Assembly (NCBI GenBank): GCA_014529385.2
Contig: CM043954.1
Coordinates: 94,757,247 to 94,813,246 of the forward strand
Length of the DNA stretch: 56,000 nt
Direction: 5' to 3'
Source of the DNA: Adiantum capillus-veneris
Lineage: Eukaryota; Streptophyta; Polypodiopsida; Polypodiales; Pteridaceae
This document shows, in pieces, positions 45,930-55,874 of the stretch; within the stretch, counting starts at the first letter, position 1, and the number at the start of each line of letters is the position of its first letter. The position numbers and the translations under genes are program-made. Below the pieces are notes generated by a model, which saw only the letters and a list, made by a program, of their open reading frames with translations, ran no database searches and was not told where the DNA came from.

Positions 45930-46845
45930 TGACACACCTAATCGCAATTGCAACCATGTGCTAATGCCTCACCGTACGACAACTTACAAACCAATGCTCC
46001 TCTCATTCTAGCAGCAACACACCTAGTCGCAATTGCAACCATGTGCCAAAGCATGAATGATTGGGAGAAACATAAAACATAGTCACCCTACGCTTTTGCA
46101 ATGACACACCTAGCCGCAATTGCAACCATGTGCCAGTGCATCCACGCACGGTGACTTCTTTCAAACACATGCTCCTGTCATTCTAGCAGCAACACACCTA
46201 GTCGCAATTGCAACCATGTGCCGAAGCATGAATGACTGGGAGCAACATAAAACATAGTCATCCTACGCTTTTGCAATGACACACCTAGTCGCAATTGCAA
46301 CCATGTGCCAGTGCATCCACTCATGATGTCTTCTTTCAAGATTCAAGCATATGAAGCATTGTGAAATTATTTGAGCACACATTCATGCATTAGATGCTAC
46401 CGTCAATCTAGCAGAAACACACCTAGTCGCAATTGCAACCATGTGCCGAAGCATGAATGACGGGAAGCAACATAAAACATAGTCATCTTGCATTTTTGCA
46501 ATGAAAAACCTAGCCGCAATTGCAACCATGTGCTAGTGCATCCACGCACGGTGACTTCTTTCAAACAGATGCTCCTATCATTCTAGCAGCAACACACCTA
46601 GTCGCAATTGCAACCATGTGCCGAAGCATGAATGATTGGGAGCAACATAAAACATAATCACCCTACGCTTTGACTTCTTTCAAACAAATGCTCCTATCAT
46701 TCTAGCAGCAACACACCTAGTCGCAATTGCAACCATGTGCCGAAGCATGAATGACTGGGAGAAATATAAAACATAATCATCGTATGCTTTTGCAATGACA
46801 CACCTAGCCGCAATTGCAACCATGTGCCAGTGCATCCACGTACCA
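45930..46845 (-). repeat. Right subterminal tandem array, ten ~88-bp units
   Basis: Ten copies of a core CGCAATTGCAACCATGTGC, mostly preceded by CACACCTAGT or CACACCTAGC, at about 45943, 46028, 46115, 46203, 46290, 46428, 46515, 46602, 46721 and 46809. Two unit types alternate: one continues CAGTGCATCCACGCACGG, the other CGAAGCATGAATGACTGGGA; together they form a ~176-bp dimer. The array lies between the kinase start and the right terminus, the counterpart of the unrelated left array at 33994-34750. Each core contains a CAATTG palindrome. Confidence 0.93.
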
Positions 46846-47032
46846 TGATTTGATAAAATAAATTTTAAACCTTTAAGTTTTAACCCAAAAAACTCAAAAA
46901 AAACATCACTAAAATAAGGAAGGGTTTAAAAAATTACTGCTACACTGCTTTGAGAATGTGGAAAGTTGCTAGAAAGTTTGGTGAAGACTTTTCAATATAC
47001 CTCTTTTGTGAAAAAGACAAGCATCGGCGTCG

Positions 47033-47125
47033 CCTTTATATAGCCATGGCGGGCCTGGCGGGAAAATAGCTTTACCCGGCAGACCAACTAATTAGCCCGG
47101 CGGGCTACGAGCCGGTCTCCAGGTC
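47033..47125 (-). promoter_or_regulatory. GC-rich repeat and TATA box, right end of hAT-like element
   Basis: On the minus strand, CCCGCC-AGGCCCGCC and CCCGCCGGGC motifs lead into CTATATAAAGG (47033-47043), pointing towards the kinase gene. It mirrors the left end. Promoter role is inferred. Confidence 0.5.
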
Positions 47126-47236
47126 TCCCTGGAGGTCAAAAAAGATGAATTTCAATTAGCAAAATTTTTATTATTTTGCATTTCTATTGTTATTAACTTG
47201 AAATTATAGTGTGATCACGTCATTTTGAAATCCCTG

Positions 47237-47244
47237 CATAAAGG
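47237..47244 (+). other. Right 8-bp target site duplication of the hAT-like element
   Basis: CATAAAGG, 7 of 8 matching CATAGAGG at 33601-33608. Confidence 0.8.
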
Positions 47245-47540
47245 TGGACCAATGAGAATTAGGCTAGAGTAAATCTAGTTTAATTCATTTAAAAACACTT
47301 GATAAAAGAAACAATAGAGATTAAGCTCTCTAGAAGACTATTGGATATTCTCCCAAGGGGTCCAATGAGCATTCAACAGCCCAATGGCTTGCTTGATTCC
47401 TATTGGCCAGAAGACTACGGGGTCCAATGAGAGTTTAGTTGCATTATTTACTTACCTAAAGCTCTCACAAAAGGGGAAAGGGGGATGCATTTCACAAGGC
47501 TATCACTTATGCTTCTTAATTATCATTGGCTAAGCTTCCA
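47237..47540 (+). repeat. Gypsy C 5' LTR, right part
   Basis: It resumes the LTR after the hAT-like element: GGTGGACCAATGAGAATTAG corresponds to GGGGTCCAATGATAATTTAG at 20330, and ATCACTTATGCTTCTTAATTATCATTGGC corresponds to 52625 onward. After GGCTAAGCTT (about 47537) homology to the LTR stops and gag-like sequence begins, so the LTR end, primer-binding site and gag start have been deleted. Confidence 0.75.
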
Positions 47541-48669
47541 TAATTCAAAGAGGGATGATAGAAAACAAGAGAAGAAAAAGGCGAGAAAGCGGTCATCCTC
47601 TTCTCCATCTTCTTTATCCTCTTCCTCCTATGAAGAAATTAATGGTGCAGACAAGGAGGACCAAGGGAAGAAAAAGGCAAGAAAGAGGTCACTCTTCTCC
47701 ATCCTCCTCAGATTATTTATCCTGAGAAAAGTGATGGTGTAACTTTTGAACCACCAAAAGGAAGAGGCCATACGAAATCCTATGCCGCATGGAAGAGGTC
47801 ATCCAAGCTCAAAAAGTTTAGAGAGGGAGGAAAGAGCATCTCTTTACTTACCTATATGGCACCTTTGGTGCTACGGACAAAGTTTTGCCTTCGTTCAAAA
47901 TTTGATGCAATGTTTGGAGATGAGGGCCTCATGGAGTCTTCTAAGCTACGCCATGTAGCTATGCATTGTCAAAAGTCCGCAGGGAATGGTGGTCTAGCCT
48001 ATGGGCAAACGGTGAAGCTCCACGAACATGGAAAGCTTTAAGAGTTTCCATCATGAAGCAGTTTTTGGCTATCGATGCCAAAGAAAAAGTACTCACCGAA
48101 TGGTGAAGCTTGAAGATCTCTCCCTACAAATCTATTACAAATACGTAGACAGGTTTTGGGACTTACATCTCATAGCCATTGTCTTCAAAAATATGGATTT
48201 TGGAGAGAAAAAACAACAATTTTGTGTGGGTCTAACTGAAGACATGGCGGAGTATGTCAACTCTCAAAAGACTTGCACCATATCTGCGGTCATACACCAT
48301 ACCATGGTGGCTTCACAAATTAATTTCCAACAAGGGGCTAAGAGAAATCTTAAGCCCACAGAGAACAAGGACCGTAACAATGAGCCTAAGGGGAAGGACA
48401 ATGTCAAACAGTCTCTTCAAGGCAACGCCAACAACAACAAAGCTAAGGAGAATGGAGTTTATAAAGGCAAAAATAAACTCTCTCCTGAAGAGCTTGAGCA
48501 TTATCGTAAAGATAACCGCTGTTCAAGTGAGGGGAGAAAGGGCATGCTTATCATGCTTGCCCCCGCAAGAATACACAAAATGAGCCTCCTAGATCTACCT
48601 TGGTCGAAATCCAAGAAGAAGATGCTCACCACAAAGGATCTCCTCTATGCCATGCTTGGGGAAAGGTAA
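47541..48669 (+). pseudogene. Gypsy C (chromovirus): gag, broken
   Basis: The early part is Lys/Arg/Ser-rich (KKKARKRSSSSPSS repeated). In shifting frames from about 47850 comes the capsid core: RREWWSSLWANGEAPRTWKA and MKQFLAIDAKEKVLTEW, then in the open part 48028-48669 YVDRFWDLHLIAIVFKNMDF, FCVGLTEDMAEYVNS and NFQQGAKRNLKP. KNKLSPEELEHYRKDNRCSS should lead into a CCHC knuckle, but a frame shift after NRC destroys it. Several stops and shifts. Consistent with a chromovirus gag about 300 residues long that has lost its start. Confidence 0.75.
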
Positions 48670-49136
48670 GAGAACAAGATTCTTTTATTCTCTTTGACAG
48701 TAGTTCTACTCACAATTTCATATCCACAGAGTTGGCCACCAAGCTAGGCATCCAAGTCTAGGAGATGGGAGATGTCCTACCCACCGATGGTGCTTTCAAG
48801 GGGCAAGAAGCTTCAGTCACTTCCTAAATTGGGAAATTGAGGCTCCATGTCCAAAGCTATTGGACAAAGAGGACTTATTTATCTCTCCTCTCCAGCATGA
48901 GGATGTAATCATAGGGACACCATGGTTTGATCGCATGGCTGCCAATGTTAAATTCCCTAAAAGACAAATCTACTTTAGGTTCAGGGAAAAAGATATGTAC
49001 ATAGATGCTAAGGATTTGGGTAACACCATACCCATTTTACATACACAATCTTTCAATAAGTCAATAAAGAGCTCTATTTTTGTGTACATGATTTTTGTTA
49101 AAGATTCTCAAAACGAACCTAATGCTATAGCAAAAT
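48670..49136 (+). pseudogene. Gypsy C: aspartic protease, broken
   Basis: ILFDSSSTHNFISTELATKLGI is the active-site region, with D-S-S where D-S-G is usual. After two stops (about 48762 and 48826), 48860-49136 carries LQHEDVIIGTPWFDRMAANV, the second retropepsin strand. The linker ends at 49134-49136. Loss of the active-site Gly and the stops make it inactive. Confidence 0.75.
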
Positions 49137-50583
49137 AAAATATAAACAAGCACAAGCTAGGAACTAGAATTATCCAATTTTCTCAAGGGATTTCAAGATG
49201 TTTTTATTGACGACACCCCTTGTGAACTACCTCCTAAATGAGGCAATGATGAGCATGTAATCGAACTTCTTCCAGGAAGCTCACCGCCTAATTAATAAAC
49301 CTCCTTATAGAGTTTCTCAAGCTCAACAAGAGGAGATTATGCGGCAAGTGCATGAGTTAGTTGAGAAGGGCATGGTCTGGCCTAGCTGATCTCCATTTTG
49401 TTCACCTGTGTTATTAGTGCAAAAGAAAGAAGGCACATATTGTATGTTTGTCAACTATATAGCACTAAATAGGATCACTATGAAGAATAGGTTTCGTGTT
49501 CCACGGGTAGAAGACCTATTTGATAAGCTGTAAGGGTCGTCCTATTTTAGTAGGATTGACCTAAAAAGTGGCTACGATTAAGATATTGTAAAGACCGCAT
49601 TTCTCACTATGTTTAGTCTTTACGAATACATTGTCATGCCTTCTGGCTTGACCAATGCACCAGCCACATTCAACTGCTTGATGGAGAAGCTATTCACACC
49701 TCACCGAACCTTTACTGGAGTGTTCTTTGATGATGTAATCATCTACTCTAATTCATTAGACGAACACAAGCAACACCTCCAGGTAATATTTTAAGTATTA
49801 CGAGAGAATAAACTCTATATTAATCGAAAGAAAAGTGAGTTTTTCTTACAAGAGGTTCAATATTTAGGTCACATTATCTCTCAAGATGGCATCCAAATGG
49901 ATCCATCAAAGCTAGAGGTAATAAAAGGATGGCCTAATCCAAGGAATCTACATGAACTAAGAAACTTTATAGGTATGTGTGCATACTATAGACGCTTCAT
50001 AGAAAAGTTCTCACATATCACAAGACCATCACATGACCTGCAAAGAAAAACGTTAGGTATACATGGTCTGCCAACAATGCTTTCACCTGGAGCTATTTTT
50101 CTCCAAGAAGGGCACACCATAGCCTATGAAAGTCGAAGGCTCGACCCTGTTGAGCAAGCTCTAGGCCTATATGAAAAGGAACTCATCGTAGGTCTACATG
50201 CGTTAGACTCGTGGAAGCACTATTTATTGGGGAATCCTTTCATTCTATGGACGGATCACCAAAGCCTTAGGTAATTCATGGCGTAGACCAAGCTCTCCGA
50301 CAAACAAATGAGGTGGGAAAATTTCCTTTCGCAATTTCATTTTCATATTGCTCACATTGCTAGAAAGCATAATCAAGTAGCCGATGCACTCTCAAGATGG
50401 CCGAGAGTGAACGAGATTTTCATAGAAACTCACAATGATCTATCTTCTATGATAGATGAGTATGCTATAGATCCCGATTTTGGAGATGTGATTTCAGCCC
50501 TTGCACTAGGGAAGAAAGAGGAACCATTTACTTTACAAGATGGTTATCTTATCTATGGAAATAGACTATGTGTTACTAACTAA
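49137..50583 (+). pseudogene. Gypsy C: reverse transcriptase and RNase H, broken
   Basis: Polymerase pieces in order: EKGMVWPS, LVQKKEGTYCMFVNYIALNR, FSRIDLKSGYD (then a stop at about 49579), MFSLYEYIVMPSGLTNAPAT, VFFDDVIIYSNSLDEHKQHL (FFDD catalytic block), YLGHIISQDGIQMDPSKLE and FIGMCAYYRRFIEKFSHITR. The next part jumps from LQRK to ISLQEGHTIAYESRRL-type sequence, so the RNase H segment with its first Asp is deleted. RNase H then shows EKELIVGLHALDSWKHYL, WTDHQSLR and IAHIARKHNQVADALSR. Stops at about 49532, 49579, 49792, 50272 and 50284. Confidence 0.85.
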
Positions 50584-51882
50584 CTATGCAAGAAATTAAT
50601 ATATAAATCTCATGCTCCTCCTTATGCGGGGCATAGAGGAATTCAGTCTACCCTAAAAGGGATTGAAACATATTTCTATTGGCCTGCCATGAAAGAAAAC
50701 ATACAAGAGTATGTTTCTAAATGCGTGATATGCCAAAATACGAAGTTTGATAGCAGGAAGTAACCTGGATTTCTTCAACCTTTTCCAATCCTTAATTCAC
50801 CATGGGAGAGAATATCCATGGATTTTATCTTTGGATTACCTAAGTCTATCCATGGGAATACGGGAATATGGACGATAGTAGACATGTTCAGAAAACAAGC
50901 TCATTTTATACCTGTCAAAAAGACTATCAAAGCCCATCAAATGGAAACCCTCTTCATATAAAAAATCTTCAAGTACCATGGCTTGCCGATGTCCATAGTG
51001 TCGGATAGAGATCCTAGAATGACGAGTCTAACGATTCTTGATCTACTAAATTCCTACGTAATGAAAGTAGATCAAAGGTCCCAATGGGAGAAGTACTTAC
51101 CCTTAGTGGAGTATGCTTACAATAATAATATCCATACCTCCATGAGAAAAGCACCTTTCTAGGTAATTGAGGGTGGATCCAAAAGTCCCTGCTACTTAAA
51201 GTACACGAGAAGATCTTCACTGGATGAGTATAGCCAAGACCTACAAGAATCTTTCCAAAATATTAAGGATGCTATCTCTATCTCACAGCAAAGGCAAAAG
51301 GCTACTGCTGAGAAGCACATAAGAGCCCAAGCCTTTAACGAGAATGATTGGGCCTTGCTTAAATTTTCCAAGGCTCGATTAAGGCACACGAAGGGCAAGA
51401 ATCCTACAGGACACCAAAAGTACTATGCTAAGTTAGCAAAAAGATACTATGATCCCTTCCAAATTCTTAGACCAATCAATGAGATGGCCTATCAACTCAA
51501 GTTTCCCAGTCATTGTCTCATACACAATGCTTTTCATGTGAGCCTACTAAAGCCTTACAAAGGAGAGACACCTCAAGAACCAAGTACTGAAGACCCAGCG
51601 GAGATTCAGGACCAAGAAGAGGTATTGCAACTCGAGTCCATTATCCGATATCAAGACAAGGTATTGAGAGGCGGTAAGATCATTCGACGGTATCTTATTA
51701 AGTTTAAGAACTATCCTTTTGAAGATGCTAGATGGATGCAAGACATACAATCAAAGGATAACCTAAACCTTCTCAATGCTTACAATGTTTCCCTAGAGTA
51801 CGCAAACGTACAAATGTTAAAAATGAACAAAGTTCTTTTGTCTTATAAGACTCTCTTTTTCTTTATTGTGCATAAATGTTAA
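50584..51882 (+). pseudogene. Gypsy C: integrase with C-terminal chromodomain, broken
   Basis: Zinc domain: HAPPYAGHRG and CVICQ. The core has PWERISMDFIFGLP (first Asp) and MSIVSDRDPRMTS (second Asp), then jumps to VDQRSQWEKYLPLVEYAYNN, so the block with the catalytic Glu is deleted. Stops at about 50582, 50763, 50961 and 51162. The last open part (51355-51882) holds the GPFQILRPI-like element KRYYDPFQILRPINEMAYQL, LKPYKGETP and a chromodomain, LESIIRYQDKVLRGGKIIRR then YLIKFKNYPFEDARW. A chromodomain at the integrase end defines plant chromoviruses, where it is thought to guide insertion to marked chromatin. Confidence 0.87.
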
Positions 51883-52166
51883 GTAGTATGCATCCTTAGG
51901 ATCAAGTTTGCGGAGACGACGTCTTCCAAACACCTATTAGAGCTTATTACTCTACTATGGAAGATTGATACGACTAATGCACATACATGCTTGCAGTAGC
52001 TGAGGCTCTCAAGCACTAAATGGATTAGTCATCCATTCTGGACATTCTGGAATGATGTCATAGGGTAAGATAGGGATCCTCTATCAGCTAGAAAAAGGAC
52101 TAATGAATAGGCTTTATATTCTCTACCCCATAGTCAAGGACGACTATGATTTCAATAGAGAGGTAA
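51883..52166 (+). mobile_element. Gypsy C 3' internal region and polypurine tract
   Basis: Non-coding, ending in CAATAGAGAGGTAA, a likely polypurine primer just before the LTR start TGTTATAATAAC at 52167. Confidence 0.6.
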
Positions 52167-53110
52167 TGTTATAATAACTAATATCTAATTCTACTAGATG
52201 ATTTTCTCATGTTAAATTGATCATTTAATATGGGGAAGTACCAGGGAAGAAAAAGCTAGAATATTGGTTAAACTAGCATTCTGTCGGCCACAATAGGGAT
52301 CCAAAGGGGGGGAGGGGGCATGTGCAAAAGACCAATGTGCAACAATGGGCTTCAAAGACCCTAAGGTTCAGCCCATTAAGACTTGCAAAATGCTAAGGTT
52401 CCAAAATTAAAAGGTTAGATCCAATGGTCAAACTCTAGGTAATATTGAATGCTTATGTGAAGACCAAAAAGTCTTCACATATCCCTAGATAGGAGGGGGC
52501 AAGCCCTTTTAGTAGGGGATGCAAGAGAAACATAGCTAGGCACACTCAAAGGGAATAGGGGACACATGTCAGCTCCCTAGCGTAGTTGCCCCCAAGGTGC
52601 ATTCAAATCCTATTGGATGGCCATCACTTATGCTTCTTAATTATCATTGGCTAAGCTTTGCAGGGTCCAATGAGGTACCAGCATGAGTATAAATCAAGAG
52701 GGGTCGACCAAGAGAGAGAGAGGGGGTTGATTTTTGCAAGGCATTATCACACACACTCACACAATCTCATGTTTGAAGCAAAGAAGACTCTCTCTCTCCT
52801 TCTCAAGCTTTAATGGAAAGCTCATCATCTACTCCAAGCTTGTGAGAAGGGAGGCCTACACCAACAACTCTTCGATTTGTGATGCAAATCCAACCAAGAT
52901 CCAAGCTCCACTGCATGCTATCTCTTCTATCATGCTAATTACTAAGCTATGCTAAGCTATCATGAGTGATTATGTGAGGAATTAATATACTTCTTTGTCA
53001 TAATAATACTCCTCTTCCTCTTAATCTACTTTCATACCCCGCTAGCTCTCACCATCTCCGAAGGTGTGTGAGGTCTTAGGTCTGAGACCGTGAGTGAATT
53101 GATGTTGTGT
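52167..53110 (+). repeat. Gypsy C 3' LTR
   Basis: It starts TGTTATAATAACTAATATC. 52167-52622 aligns with 33134-33608; 52625 onward aligns with 47505 onward, skipping about 270 bp that 47237-47504 retains, so this copy has an internal deletion. TATAAAT at 52688-52694 may be the promoter. Homology with the isolated LTR at 19703 runs to about 53110; the exact right end is not fixed. Confidence 0.8.
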
Positions 53111-55310
53111 TTTATAAGTGTGAGCTAGGTGCTTGAAGCTTCCATCTTCATTGCACCATCAAGTTATTGAAGGAACACAAAGTATTGTATTGTAAAATGT
53201 CTCCCTTGATGGGGGAAACCTATAATACAAAGCCTTTTGGGGGGGGGGGGGGGGGGGGAGGCAGCTCCATGTAAATCCGGTCCTCAACTGTTGCCAATAG
53301 CCTAATTTCTCTCTCTTTTGAAGTATTGTTCATGCCTATCTAACTTGGTGTCATGCTTTCTGTTGCTCTCTCCATCCAAGCACTCTTGCTATGCTCATTA
53401 GGAATCTATACTAATAATTTAATGCTCACTATGTTTATGCTATTTTCCGCTACACACAAGTTACTAGGCCATTAAATGTTACAATAAGGGTTTCGCTAGA
53501 ATTCGGTTTTCAAAGGTTCATTCTTCCATTTGCACCATAAGATTTGATGCTCCTCTGTGGAGAAGAATGAATGCACTTTACCATGTGTTGAATTATGGAC
53601 TACTCCCAATGAACAATACAATAAAATTTGATTTTTCCTCATCTATCATGAAGCTTTTCAACGTTTGTTTATCAAACACTTGTTCTCGCACCATCATATT
53701 CTACATTTTCTAAAAATCAAGTTTAACATATTTATTTCCCACTAAAAACTCATAGGTTGCTATTGTAAGTAGCTCCCGAACAAATGGATCATACACATGT
53801 GCAGATAGGATTGGCCATCCTTGCACATGCTGGACATGATCAATGTGAGCCGGCATATGCTCCAAATTACCACACCTAGATGCATCCTATTAACCAAGTC
53901 CTTTCACTTACATCTTGAAGACGTGTGGCTTCTCCTTGCTCTCTAGCTTCTTTGAAAAAAGAACACTTTAACTAAAAGGATACATACTCTTTCTTTTTAA
54001 ATTAAGGACAAATCTAGAAACTCATCAAGATCACTTCTTTAATATATTTAGTGTCATCCATGCTCTTCGTTTATCAGCTTATCCTTTATCTCGAATGAAA
54101 ACCTATTTTAGCTGCTTGGCGTTTATATAAGGCTTCTAAATATTGAAATTGTCTTCTTATCAACAAATTGCCCCTTACATTTGGCTCAAGGATACATATA
54201 CACCATGTGCTTTTGTGATTATCCGTAAGCAAGAACCTTGATCCACATCCATAAAAGTGCCCAACAAGTTTGGCAAGAGTACACTAGAAAACCTATATTA
54301 TGATTTAGATGTAGTAAGGAGATATGCTTCCTACATATGAAAATTGACACTTTTAAGACCAATCAGCGGTGATGCATACATTCGAAAACTACTTGCGTAG
54401 TCTTGGATTCACGAGATAAGAAACTTCTACTTGCACAAAAAAGGCAACTAGAATATCCACATCTTGTCTTTCTGTTTTAGGTGACAATTACACATGGTTA
54501 TCGAATACTTAACACATAGAGCAATCAAGGCATGACGCTATACATATCTACAATCCCAAGCAGCTTTCTTAGTAGTAGGTAAAACATATAGCACCAAAAA
54601 AAAAGTGGACAAGACATCTTGCATTAGAAATACCATTGTGATAGGATTTGAAAATTGACTCATGTTGTTTGAAAATTGTCTTTCCGTAGGAATGAGGAAT
54701 AAAATTGGGTGCCTGCCAACGGAATGAGAGTACATTAAGATGCCCATATAATTGAGAAAACACTATGTGCTATAGTATATTGTAGGGGTATATAACAGAA
54801 GCTTATATTTAATTATGGGCATACTATTCCTCTTTATTTTTATTCATTCATTGAGAGATTCCTCTGAATTCAACATCGGAAACCCATATATCCAATTACC
54901 CTCTAACCCTCTAAAAAATGAATGGAGGAGTTGAAAGCGGGCAGGCTAAATCCCAACACAATCAAGTTTTCCTCATAGCCAACCCACCATCCAGGACGTA
55001 GTTGTGACCTGCCTTTCAAAAAAATTATTTAAGAAAGCTATTTTGCAGCAACCATTTCCTATCGCACTTACCGTCGTCCGCGTTGCTACTGCCGGCCATA
55101 GCTCTCATAGCATTGGCCTGGTTGCATCGCCCCGCCTCCCCCATCCGCGGGTCGCCACCTGCCTGACAACGATCTGCGGCACCCCTTCCCTCTCCATCAC
55201 TTCGCTTTTCTAGGGCGGATCTTCATTGATTCTCAATAATAAAATAGTTTAAACAAAACGTTAGCACTTACCACACCTAGTAGCTTCTTGGTTTTATTGC
55301 GCCGAATCTT
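53111..55310. other. Unassigned stretch with a G20 run
   Basis: 20 consecutive G bases at 53239-53258. The first ~130 bases could still be LTR or its flank. The rest is A+T-rich with only chance open frames (for example 54538-54763 minus). No gene or element recognised. Confidence 0.4.
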
Positions 55311-55535
55311 TGTAAATTTGGAACGAGTCCTCGACTAACCCTTGTTTGCGCTAAGCGCCAACCAAAAAGCAGTGATCGAACTCAGATCACATTACTGTAA
55401 CCAACGAGTCCTCGACTAACCCTTGTGTGGGCTAAGCGCCAACCAAAAAGCAGGGATCGAACACGGACAGATGCGCTGAGAATTCAGTCACATTACCGTG
55501 ACCACCTCAACCGAGGGTGACACGCTTCTACAAAT
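55311..55535 (-). repeat. tRNA-derived SINE-like repeat with an internal duplication
   Basis: On the minus strand, GGTTGAGGTGGTCACGG resembles an RNA polymerase III A box and GTGTTCGATCCCTGC resembles a B box, about 50 bases apart, as in tRNA-derived SINEs. A unit containing GTTCGATC-CTGCTTTTTGG and GGGTTAGTCGAGGACTCGTT then occurs a second time (about 55326-55410 versus 55408-55500 in plus coordinates). No cloverleaf can be folded with confidence, so it is not a functional tRNA gene. Confidence 0.5.
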
Positions 55536-55870
55536 TCTTAAAAAATAAATTATGCAGTAGCTCCTACATGCAATTAACCCTAGGCCCGACAGATTGTGCC
55601 CTTTCCTCATGTACTGCCCACCTCAACTGACGCATCCACCTTTGCTGACATTGAATGATTTTTTTTTGGAAATTTTCCCCAACACCTTTGTCGGCATCTA
55701 TTGAAGATTCGCCTCAATTCTAATTTTCTCCAAATTGTCAGGTGTGGAAACCCGTAGTGAATGGCCTTTTATGTATGAAAAGGAGGGAGAGGGCTTTCGG
55801 CTTTGACAATGAATACGAGCTAGAGAGGAGGAGGAAAGGCATATGAATTGTAGATTCCAAAAATGCATGA
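55536..55870. other. Unassigned stretch
   Basis: No gene or element recognised. Confidence 0.35.
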
Positions 55871-55874
55871 AAGG

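Larger units (their letters stand above)
33609..47236 (+). mobile_element. Large hAT-like DNA transposon carrying kinase and RING genes
   Basis: The left end reads CAGGGATTTTAATTACG; the right end, read inward on the minus strand, is CAGGGATTTCAAAATGACG. CAGGG-type ends and an 8-bp duplication (CATAGAGG / CATAAAGG) are hAT hallmarks, and a DUF659/hAT transposase lies inside. The full span is 13628 bp; without the 5477-bp copia insertion and its 5-bp duplication it was about 8146 bp. Content from left: GC-rich, TATA-bearing segment; 5-unit array (33994-34750); transposase (+); RING gene (-); kinase (-); 10-core array (45930-46845); GC-rich, TATA-bearing segment. The host site is a gypsy C LTR, and unoccupied versions exist in this window. 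The perfect inverted repeat is short (9 bp, then patchy), so the ends are inferred from several agreeing lines of evidence and not from long repeats. Confidence 0.82.

Noticed and set aside
45930-46845. Regularly spaced repeats resembling a CRISPR array
   Set aside because: The spacers are themselves repeated in two alternating types, the unit is ~88 bp, and the setting is a plant transposon end. It is a subterminal tandem array.
55400-55535. A functional tRNA gene on the minus strand
   Set aside because: B box-like motif present but no acceptor stem or anticodon arm could be paired; better read as a SINE.
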